NCBI GenBank assembly: GCA_027600665.1
Contig: JADGJL010000152.1
Span: 1 to 36,802, forward strand
Direction: 5' to 3'
Length of the DNA: 36,802 nucleotides
From: Irineochytrium annulatum
Taxonomy: Eukaryota > Chytridiomycota > Chytridiomycetes > Chytridiales > Chytridiaceae
A program made the translations under genes and the position numbers. Position 1 is the first letter of the stretch; the number at the start of each line of letters is the position of its first letter. Below the pieces are notes generated by a model that saw nothing but the letters and a program-made list of their open reading frames with translations, did no database searches and was not told the DNA's origin. Below are positions 9,113 through 19,831 of this stretch, in pieces.

Positions 9113-10901
9113 ATACGTTCTTAGACTACCGCGATAAAGTTTGCTAATAGCTCTATCGGCCTTTTACTCTGTTCTATAGTTCCTTAGTCATAGTGTCACT
9201 CTCGTCATCATTTATTTTATCTTTTGTCATCTCACTGTGTTGAATATCATTTGTATCATTAAATACGTCGTCACACTCTTATGCTCCAGCTCACGTGCAT
9301 CTTTCTCGACCAACAGTCCCAGTCCCCCTCGCCAGCGTTACACCTTGCTTGCCTCGGCATCTACTCCATCTGAACTCGCTTCTGGGATTTCTGCGGTCCG
9401 TGCCAGCACCTCAGATGGCGTCTCACCCCGCAATCGCTCTACAGTCAGGTTGGCGGCTACTGAAGAACAGGACCCAGAAGTTGCTGGCTGGCGGGCAGGT
9501 TGATGCAGGCAGCGAGTTGCATATCCGAGTTGTTTAGAACTTCTATTCGTTAACTTCTACTGCTTCGACAGGCTACCGCCGACTGCTTGCGACACACTAG
9601 CAGCTGCTACTGGCCAGTGTTCTTCGCGAAGGATTTTTTGCGCGTGCTTATTCTCGCAAATCACATGCGACGGGCAACAGGCATGCGATGCCTAAAGTGA
9701 CGCAGTGTGTGCGTCGACAGCGTGCGGATGCGAATAAAGAAGGACAGGACAGGCTGGCGTCGGCTAGTTCAATGAAAGGCGGATGATGTCTACAAATTGT
9801 CACTAAAATGGAGTTGATCTGAGATCAAACAAGATGTTGCGAGGAGTTCATCGAAAACGCAGCCAGTTCAGTTGAGGGGCATGTATATGGAGATCCAGTC
9901 AACGACTGCGTGGTATTGCTACTAACCGGTCTCAGGTAGGACTTCCACGATCTTACATTATTTATTAAAAGAAAGCAACCTGTTAGAGAGCATCTTAGTA
10001 CGTAGCCGTGTATATCTATCCGCTTTGAGTCAAGTACCCTCACTCATCATCGCGGAGACAGTAGCTACGCCAGCCTCTAGATACTAGGACGCTACCTAAC
10101 GTTTGCCCACGATGGTTTCGTGATTACGGACTAATACGCGAGCAGGAGATTATGCGCGCGATATCCCTAATTCTAAGGACGGTGGGACGGGACACGGGGA
10201 AAGAATTACAATGTAAAAAAAAGCTTAAGACGGGTATGCCGTTGGACGGGGCGAGGGCAAGTGCTTGCAGGGATGTCGCGGAGGAGAGCCAATGCGTCGC
10301 CGATATAGCCGTGACGGTGATAGAAGCCCCGTGATGCGCGTCTGCCTTTCATTACCTTTTCTAAGCCGGGAAGGACACTAAACGGAGCTGTGGGTTCTGC
10401 TTGTCGATGCTCTCAGTTTCGCTCGCTGAAGGGTGTCAACCAGCCTGTGGTGAAGCCGCCGCACCGATCGGGCTGAGTTCGAGTGGCCGGTCATTGTCCA
10501 ACACGTCACAATGGGTGATACGCAGGCTAGTTAAATTAATCGCAATAAGCGTCGGGGGAAAGGTGTTTTATTGCCGTCTTACTACCAGTAAAAACCCCGA
10601 TTTAAAACGATTACTAAGTCAACTTTAAGCAACAATAAATCGACGTATACCCAACGCCACCGCAAAGAATAAGGATGAAACTTAAAAAGATGGTACATAT
10701 AACATAAGCCATGCAAACCTAGGTTAACGCAGATAGATGAACAACATAAGCAAATGGGTGCATAAAGTATGTATAGATGTACAAGATAAGCAGACAGATG
10801 CACATAAAACAATGAAGGCAGTTATAATCACAAAAGCAAGCGAGATGTGAAGAAAAGCAACATTTAATCTCCACGAAGCTCCTCATGACAAGTCAACAGC
10901 C
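9113..10901. other. Intergenic region, no gene seen
   Basis: About 1.8 kb between the convergent Stf2-like (+) and giant (-) genes. Open frames are short, lack recognisable motifs and change composition along their length. The region is less GC-rich than the genes to its left. A diverged short tandem repeat lies at its right end (listed separately). No tRNA-like or rRNA-like sequence was recognised. Confidence 0.45.
10688..10814. repeat. Diverged tandem repeat, period about 40 bp
   Basis: Two copies align well: one starting AGATGAACAACATAAGCA (10735) and one starting AGATGTACAAGATAAGCA (10775). Both continue with a TGCA(C)ATAAA element. A third, weaker copy begins near 10688 (AGATGGTACAT, then ATAACATAAGCC). 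The repeat lies just beyond the 3' end of the giant gene. It has no recognisable coding role. Confidence 0.5.
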
Positions 10902-13900
10902 TCACTTCTTTCCCATTGAGCTTGTAGCAATCAACGCTGGTTTGGCTTTGACCAAACTCTGGGCAACGTTTACAAAATGATCGCAGAGCTGAACCTCATT
11001 CAACGCCGCGAAAAATCCACCAGAGGTAGTTCCATTTCGGCATGCTGCCGGTCCGTGGAAGCTGAGGGCTGTTTCGGCCATCTCACTCAGGCTTTGTGAA
11101 TGAGAGCCTGAGGAAAACAGCACGGTGAACAACATCAACGGATTCCTTGAGCATGATACTTAGCGCACGCTCCGTTAGTGAAACTAACCCTTTCTGTCGA
11201 ACTTTATCGCAAATCGTACGAAGAGCAGTATCGCTGTACGTGCACTCTCCGTCTGATAGGAATATCACAACCGGGATCCTTTTAATGATATTAACAACTG
11301 TTGGCGTCGGTGTCATACCTTTCCGGATGCCAATTGCTTAAAATAACGTTCGCCGCAGCTGCTATTGCTTCATTGAAATTTGTTCCGCCATACGGAGAGA
11401 TTCCTCGAACATCTTTGATCAAGCTCGAAGACGTCACGTTAGCGGCACCAGTGAACACGGTCGTAGCGTTTTTAGTGAATACGATCAAAGAAGTAATGTC
11501 ACCCAGCCCCGGTCCCGGCCGAGTCGGGGCCGCGCATGCCGACGCTTGCCTTTGGTCAACAAATCTTGCTACAGCCTCCAGCGCTGCGCCGAAGCGATTG
11601 TTATGCGACCCGCTTAAAAGTTTGTAATAAGGGGTCCCGGAAAGGGGTCGTCTATCCATTGCTGCCATCGAGCCGGATTGGTCAATAACAAACACCACGT
11701 GGAAGAGTGATCTTAGGCCCAACGGATTACTGCATTCGAAATGATGCCCATCCTAAGAAAGGCGTTAGCTTGCAATCGATTCGAAGTGAAGGTTACCGCC
11801 GTAATATATCCAACACCTTTAGGCAACGGGTCAGTTTGAAGTAGGCGCTTATGGAAGAGGGGCAGCGTGCAATAAGACTTCGAATCAGTCTTCCCTTTGT
11901 GTTCGTCGCCTGCGCACTCGGAATTGCACTTCGCAAAAAGATCTCGGTCATCTTTTGAATACGGATCCTGGAACCCCGTACGCTTCCAATATAGGGCGTG
12001 CGAAACGTGATCTTTAGAGCGGTGCGGCTCAGGATTAAGGGGCTTCTCGATGTGTCTCTTCGTAGAGTCCGGGTTGCATTTCCCTGATGTGCGGCAGAAA
12101 TCTATGTGAGCATGGCGCCCAAGATTCTTACAAAACTAACGGCGGTTATAACGGTTCATGAGAAACGATTTTATACCATAAAACAAAGACATGCTGCGCC
12201 AGCGTCCCCAACGCTAAACTTCTCATTCTCATACTCAAAATCATCCTCAAGCGACGAGAAGGTTGTATTAATCATGTTTCCGTGTGAGGTATTGTGCTCC
12301 ATTTGCGGGTGATTCATCGGCAAATTGCAGAAGTAATCACAGAATGGGCATCTCTTATCGCAATAGTGGAAATCGTTGTCCACGTGGACATGCTTTCCCG
12401 CATGCGTGAGCTCATTTGGCGGAATCATTTTGCAGCATTTTAATCGAAGGCCTAGTTGAGTATGCTATCAAATGTTAAATCAGTCAAATATTCCTGCTTA
12501 CTTTTGTAAATTGGAAAGCTCCGTGATTAATGCGTATCAAGGTCTCTTGTACTTCAGGCTGATTCTTCGTTTCACAGACTCCTTCGCTTTCACAATCGTG
12601 CGTACACCGATGAGAGTTCCCACAGAAGTGGCGGGCATCACCTTCGTTGGAGTGGAAATGATCGTTGCTTTGGCAACGATCGTTGCAATTTGGCATTTCA
12701 CACCTTTTAGGGCATCCGCGACCGTCGCACTGATGAAGGCGATGATCTTCGTCGTCTTCACACGTTTTGATGCAGGTTCCGGGGCATATAAACATGGAGT
12801 CGACGAGAGAGCATGGTTGCCCACAAAAATGAGAACGAGCTTTGCACAAGTGCTCCATATCGGGATGACCAACTGGTAAGGAACAAGTACTTTGACAATG
12901 CGGCCGCCCGGCAAACTGAACACTTAGAGAAATCACATCACCTGAATAAATACTTACTTTGCATGGCTCACTGCAACAGTGAGAGCTCTCGCCGCAAGCA
13001 TGCGACCGACCCGACAGGTTCGCCTTATGTCCAGCTTTGGACTTGCATCGAGGAGGATCACTGAGAGCTTTATGCGACTCGAAAAAATCGCAAAGGTGGT
13101 GGCACTATTTGTACGTTAGTTGGGGAATACATGGAAGATCGATACCTTGTGATCTGTTCCGCAATCGTGAGGCGGCAAATGGCCTTCTCGTTCCATGCAA
13201 TACAGTTCGCAATCTAAACACTGCCGACCACAGATTATCCACAGTGCCTTGAAATTTGAGACTGTTTTATTGACCTCAAACTTGATATCCAAAATCCTCT
13301 GGTCCTCACTGAAGCGCTCCAAGTTCTTATCAATAAACGCGAGCACTCTCTTCACTCGTCGATTAATAAAAAAAGAGATGAACGTCTTCAGAGACGCAAG
13401 CCATGCTTCATCGAGTTCTGCCTCTTGGCGCCTACCAATCAAGCTTGAGAAGAGCATTGTAACGTCACGAGACGACTCCTCGAAAGGCGTTGCAACACCC
13501 GTGACCAGCCTAAAGCCGGAATCCGGAGGCAAAACAATATTTTTTGCTTCCGCAGGCTTGCACCCACGGACGTACAACGGCAATAAATCGACAGTTTCCT
13601 CTTCGTCGCCGATCACCTCGCCGGTATCCCTGGATCGTAATTTCTCCGCAAACGGCTCCTCTTCTTCTAGACCGACACGCAATGCGGTCGGCAGCAGAGA
13701 TAACAGAAGCGTCGTCCGAGAAAATATAAGGTTATCGTCCATGCTACCCCAATCACAAGCCATTAGCTTCGCAAGTAACAGCTAATTCCGTCAGTAAGTT
13801 GATGTCTCGAAACAACAAAACCTTGATATCCTCTCTCCATTCAACGGTATTCGAGTATGGACTTTGAATATTTTTAGCTTTAGCCTTGATAAGCTTCATT

Positions 13901-16900
13901 TTTTGATAAAAGCGCGCGTCGTGGAACAGCGGCCAAGGCTCTATGTTCATATTCTGAGCGAAGAGGCGCGTCAAAAAATTATCGCCACCCTCTGAAGTGT
14001 TATTACGGAATGTATAGCAAAGCTCACCTCTGTCGACGGTTTGCATCAGCTTCGACTGAAATTCTTGAACAATATCCCGCTCATCAGACTTTGGCACGTC
14101 ATTTATTTGAACAAAGAGGTTTCCTCGGAAGAGTCGGTTATTCCTTTCACGCTCAAACAGACTATCGATATTAGTTTTAATCACCAATCCACGCATACCG
14201 AGCTCCATCCTGGAACATTTCAAACAAGGAAGCGGTCGATCTACCCAAAGCAAAGTTCGTCTTCGTAGTTGCTTAGTTAATGGTCCGGATTGCCCAGTTC
14301 TACCTTATACAATATCAGATGGCTTGCCGCTGCATTGAGAACTGATAGGAGCATGTCTTCCTGCGGCGACCGTTCAACGGATCCTAACCCCTCGAAATCA
14401 AGGGAGACGTATACGGCTTCCTTTGACGGAGTCACAGACATCCACGCTCCTTCCGTGCACCGCATCGCGTTCCCATCAAAGTGGGAGCCAGTTATATGAT
14501 TGATCATATAAGACTTGCCAGTTGACTGAAGGCCCATGACGGAAAGGACCTGTTGGCATGGGTTAACTAAATCGTCCGGCAAATCATACCTTGATCGGAA
14601 TATTGTGCGCACCGTAATGAGTGAAAACGGACTCGAGCCATCCAAACGTAATTTTGTTGGCAACTGCGGCGACGTCAAGTCCCTCTATATCGCGCGAAAC
14701 CACCCCGTCCTTAAGCGGAAGAAGCTGATTGCCTTTGGTTGTGGCAAACTGCAGCGGTAGCAGACAACAAATGTCAATTACCCAGCTACCAATACCATAC
14801 GGAGGAGGTAGTATCGTATTCGCTGAATTCGCTGAAGGGACGTCGATAGCTACCAGTTTTGCGAAAGCCATAAGGCGCGAACAATCTATCGAAGTTGAGA
14901 CTTACAAACATTAGGCAGCGCCTTGTACCTTTTCGGGTTTCCTTCTGCAGTTTCAAGAACAGTCCCAAAAGATAATTTTTAAATTGTAATGACCCCTCGG
15001 TATGAAAACTTTGCTCGGTTACCGGCATTGACGAAGAAGCTGACACAAAAGTCTTATTCATGTCCATTAGAGCTGTTTTAGGGCGGTCGACAGGTACAAA
15101 GTTCTCAATCTCGACCAAAGAGATAACCAAACCACACCCCGGCTGCTGTAAGGAACGCTCCTCAAAAGACTCGGCGGTGTCCAGAACGGGCCGTACGGGA
15201 AACTTTAGGAACATATGCTCGTAGAAGTCCAAAAGACAGTTGGTTGTTTGCCGCTTAATCAGTTCAAAGCTGTATTCGCATTGAAAGGGCAGGTCAAAGG
15301 CTACGTCCACCTTCGCAACCCTGCCCGAAGCCTCAATAATCGTCCGTGTCTGAGTCATAACACGAATTAAGTCTCCGACGCGCAAGCGCTGCGCATTTCT
15401 GTCCGTTGCCTTTGTCCACGCAACGCCTAATCCATCGGAGCTGATTGTAATTTGAGGAATTTTCAGAGCATCCTTCTTCTCGAAACGCCACTGATTCTTT
15501 TCCACGGTAAGTTTCACTAACCACGAAAACAATTCGCCGTCCTGACACCCGTCAGTTCACAAAGGATGTAACATGTTTATGTACCTCATTAATACCGGCT
15601 AGGTGAAGCTGCTTATAAACGGTGGTAAGCTGCAGTGAGGCTGCACTTCGCGCCGTTATATGCTCCGGCAACTCGACATCTAAAGGGGCGACGTTGCCAA
15701 GCTTAGATGTAAAGTATACCTTGCAGAACAATTTCTCGCTTTCGGCTTCTCCTCCCGCGTCCTCATGTTCCACCTTAGGAAACTTCGCAGGTGACGCCAT
15801 TCTTTGCGGTAAATCCGCCGATTCGCCCGCACTCGACATCGCGTTTGCTGGCGAATGCAAGTTTTCAACCATTTGGAAATCGTCCGAATTTGCATCTATC
15901 CCGTCGGGCGAGTTGCTGGTCTTATCGAACAATACGGACGGCTCCGGATAGATGAAGTCGTCAGCCTGTAGAATGCGTTAAAAATGAATAATGAAAAGCT
16001 GGTCAACATTTTCGTGCGTAACTTCCACGCCCTCCTCGCTTGGGAGAACTTTGACATTGGACGACTCGAGCTCCGCTTGTTCGTATTCAGGCCGAGCGAC
16101 TTTAGAAATTGCCACCAAACACTCGCCACCAGGGGCTCTCATCAACGCGCAAGTGTCTTCCTCGGCCGGAAGGTAAAATGACATAGCACCAAATTGCATC
16201 GAAACAAGGTTGAATATGCGCGCCCTGCCGCTTTTCTCAACAAAGCAGAGCTCATCAGCGGTCTCCGATAAAAAGATGAGGGTGAACAATTCCGGTGGCA
16301 CGCCGTTATACCATGCAAGAATGCTGTTTTGAGCATCTCGCCGCACAAGCTCATTTCTAGCGTCGTCGAACTTGTAGGTGGTAAGCTATAACAGCATAAG
16401 CATTATTTTCGATATTTGAAGCAAACCGTTCCATTCTCAGCGTCATAGAGCACAAGAAGTCCCCCGTTGTCGTGATAAGCAATCATGTCGTATCCACGAG
16501 TAAACCGCTTTCCTTTCACGTTATCGCGAATAATATTGGAGAGGTCCCCGGCTGCGCCAAAATACAGTTTGGCCTCCCCCCGAAAATGCACAAACAGGAG
16601 AAGCTTCCCATTCGAGCATTGAATAGCCCGACTATATTTCATAAGAGTTCGCGCCGTCGAAAATAATAACATACACTATCCTGGAGGATTCGGGCAAACG
16701 AAACTTGTACGGATTCCTCTCCGGGATCAATGACGGAACGAACGGTGTACCGTCTTTGGAAGAGGGCCTCTCGCCCAAATTTGTCATCGTGTTTTTGTCC
16801 GCTTGGGTCAGATTTGTCTGCAAAATCTCGTACTCGATGTTCTCCTCAGAGTTCATTTCCGTGGCAATTGCGATCTCGTACGATCCATATTCTTCGAATT

Positions 16901-19831
16901 TTAAAAATCATACACATGGCACGACGCAGTACCTTTTTTGAATCGCTCTATGAGTCTTGGCGGCCTGCAAGCAGTAAGCTTTTGCGGAAAACAAACGCAC
17001 AGTTACCCAACAAAAATCTTCTCAAGAAGACGTTTTGCCTTCAGCAAGCCGTCTTTCTTCAATTCGATGACTTTGTTGTTCTTTTCCATGTTTAACTCCA
17101 TTATCGCTAAGGCCTCCGACTTCGGGTATCCAGGAACATGGCATGGCTTTGTCCATAAGTCGCTAAATTCCCGCGCGAGCCCCAAAATCGCTCTGGCGGG
17201 GGAAGCATATTTGATCTCAGACTCGATAAAAGAAGCTTCCGTGACACCACGGCGAGTCTCCCCAAATATCATGGAAACGGCATCATCAATTTGGCGCCGA
17301 GACATAATGTCCGACGCTTCCGCACTCCTCGCAATGGCAATTAGTTTTTCCATATCAGCCGGAGGATCGTTCTTCTTTGACGCTTCCATGAAGCTGAACA
17401 TATTCTTGAAAAACTTCACAATCTGTGACCCTCCTTCGCGTTCACAATCGTCGATAATTTTCTGCAGCGAAGTACCCGTCTGCGCGTGGTTGAAGATCTT
17501 CTCGACGATGCCCACTAAGGCTGCATCTTGCGAGCCCATCATCGTCAGCGCGGAAGCCACCGCGTGCGCGAAGTTGAAGTTGCGCACTATTTTCTTTAGT
17601 TTAATGAATAGCTCGGATATTTTTCTTTCGACAACAATCGTCCCATTCGGGCAATCGACATCCAGCCTTTTAAGACCTTCTCGACTTAGTAAATTTGCCG
17701 AAAAAAAAAAATGAAAAAAAATAAAATTAAATACTTACATCCTTCGCCGAGTGCTTTGATCGGAGGTTCGGATGTCGTGACCTCGGATGTCGTGGTCTCT
17801 ATTTAATTGTTAAGACAAACATGCATATAGACGCCTAAACATACTTGAATCGGCAGTTATCTTAGCAGGACAGACGTCGGCTTTATTATTATTACATGCT
17901 CCCATGTCTAAAATATCAGGCATTGGACCGACGGTCACGATATCTTCCGGTAGGTTAATCAGCGTACTTTAAAAGAGAAAAGAAAAGATAACCATACATG
18001 GGAGTATCAAGTCCTTTTGCATTTCGTCTGCAGTTTCAAAGCCGCTGCGGTCGTTCGTTTTAACGACTACCGGACCTGCTCGCCATTACTTTTTTCTCGA
18101 CTCCCTTCAACACAAACCTTGCTTGTCCAAAATCCTCTCGTCATGTGGAATTAACGCGTTGATCATATTCTCGTCCTTAAATTCGTCGGACGATGAAAAA
18201 ACGCCTTGAGTCGTATCCGAGATGGTAACGCTAGCTGCAAGGAGAGTTTCGAAATCTTCAACCTTCGCGTACGCCAATAACATATTGAGCGTAAGTGCGC
18301 TGCACCATTGTAAGAGCCATAACAAAAAGGAAATAGAACGGACCCAAACGATTTCCATAGTTGATACCGTTGGTAAATTTGAATATCGCTTTTCAACTTT
18401 AAAGCGGACCTTTCGGTCTCAGCTCGAAGGTCACGCGCGAGTTGTTTCGTCTCCGCGGTCAAGCGTGCACAAGCGTCGTTGTACGCGGAAATAAGTCCAA
18501 CAAAACCATCACGCTCTGTCGCTTTCCCAATGAAGATATCTTCGTCGTCCGCCGCTGGCTTGACGTTTCCCGTCGCTATTTTATCGAGCACAGGGGCAAG
18601 CGTTTCAAATTCCTCGAATGAGAAGGTGTTTGGTAGACGGAAAGAAAAACTCATTTCTTCCGGATTCTCAAAGCGCGACGCGCCGGCCTTCGGAGCGGTC
18701 GTGAGGAAATTTATGGCGCGGCGTGCCGTGTTCACAGTAATTTGATGCCGAACTATCTCCGTAGCCCGCGGAATCACACGTGGGACAAGAACAGTTTGAT
18801 GGGAGCCACTGGTAACAAAAACAGGCTGGTGAACAGAAGAGCTCGTCGTTACGGATGTGAATGGCTTACGTTGCAACTGCGTATCGTTAGTAGGTGGTGT
18901 ATCCAACAGAACATGCCTTCAGACCAGGATATAACTTGAACTCCTCCTTTTGACATTGTTTCTCAGTCACCTCAAACTCATTTGATTCATACTCAAACTC
19001 GTCATCTTCATCCGAATCGACAGCGAAGGCCTCTGAGAACGCGCAGGTGACAGGGCTCGGCTGGCCGCGGTCGAAGTCAAAGGCATAGTACTCCTCCAAC
19101 GTCATCGCGCAAACGACTTTCGACGACATCTTCGTCAGGTACCGCTGCAGCGTAACCATGTTCCTCTTGTCAGAATCACCAGCACGCGACGCCCCTCCGT
19201 CGTCGAACACGCCGTCAGACGGCCAATGTACGACGTAACCGACACTTAGGGCGCCAGGAGGCACGAGAAGATACAACCCCGGCCTCAATACGAGGGACGA
19301 ACGCTGGTCAGAGGCCAGAAGCATGTCAAAGCTAACAATATCAACGTCAGAAGATAATACGCGACGTGGTCATCACACCTTTCACGTGTGATTGCATTCT
19401 GCTTCAGCAAGTAAGCAAGGACGCTCGGTCTGTTCCCGTAAACGCCGACAAATGACAGGCGGAAGTTAGAGAGCACGCCGAAATCGATGTTCGACACAGA
19501 TCGATAGCTTTCCGGCGAGACGTCGTTGCAGAGCTTCTTCAGGTGCTCTTGGCAGAGGATCACCTTATCAACTTCACATGCGCGAGTTAGCATCGCGCTC
19601 TAACGAGCATAAATTCTCACCTAAACCGCCCGAACCCGAGTCTTTGTAAATCTCCAACAGTCGATACAATCCGGGCACCTTATCCATCACAAAATCGTCC
19701 TCGATGACGGACGGAGACCAGTTGCTCGGGAGGAAGTCCTCAGCAGCAGCGCGCGTAACGCGTTCATCCATTCGGTCGACCGGGGCCTCCGTCATCGTGT
19801 GATCCAACGGCGACGGGCGCTCGCCCATCAT
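10902..19831 (-). CDS. Giant GBP/VLIG-like GTPase with Cys/His-rich zinc region and VWA domain
   Basis: Twenty-seven exons join with consistent phase into about 2595 residues: 19831-19621, 19571-19379, 19331-18917, 18876-18344, 18299-18118, 18075-17998, 17943-17845, 17798-17739, 17676-17007, 16964-16933, 16891-16675, 16631-16427, 16385-16008, 15965-15585, 15541-14929, 14885-14590, 14549-14304, 14260-14199, 14161-13822, 13766-13146, 13104-12958, 12915-12502, 12464-12177, 12135-11797, 11752-11319, 11278-11189, 11145-10902. Residues 1-820 are unassigned; 825-1090 are strand-rich. The G domain (from about 1522) has P-loop GLQSTGKS (1527-1534), RCTEGAWM, and DFEGLGS as G3, then NFALGRSTASLFEMFQ and a candidate base-recognition segment, INDVPKSD. 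Residues 1915-2340 are Cys/His-rich (HFCGQPCS, CPKRCEMPNCNDRC, HFCGNSHRCTHDC). The VWA domain (2358 to about 2565) has DQSGS (2364-2368), GGTNF and SDGE, a complete MIDAS. The G domain resembles guanylate-binding proteins and VLIGs. The function is unknown; similar fungal proteins exist as I recall them, uncharacterised. Confidence 0.87.
18877..18916 (-). other. GC-AG intron (intron 3 of the giant gene)
   Basis: A 40-nt intron with donor AAG|GCATGT and acceptor CGCAG, and a perfect CTACTAAC branch site a few bases before the acceptor. The GC donor is required: only it keeps phase 0 on both sides. The nearest GT (two bases further into the intron) would shift the frame. Confidence 0.7.
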
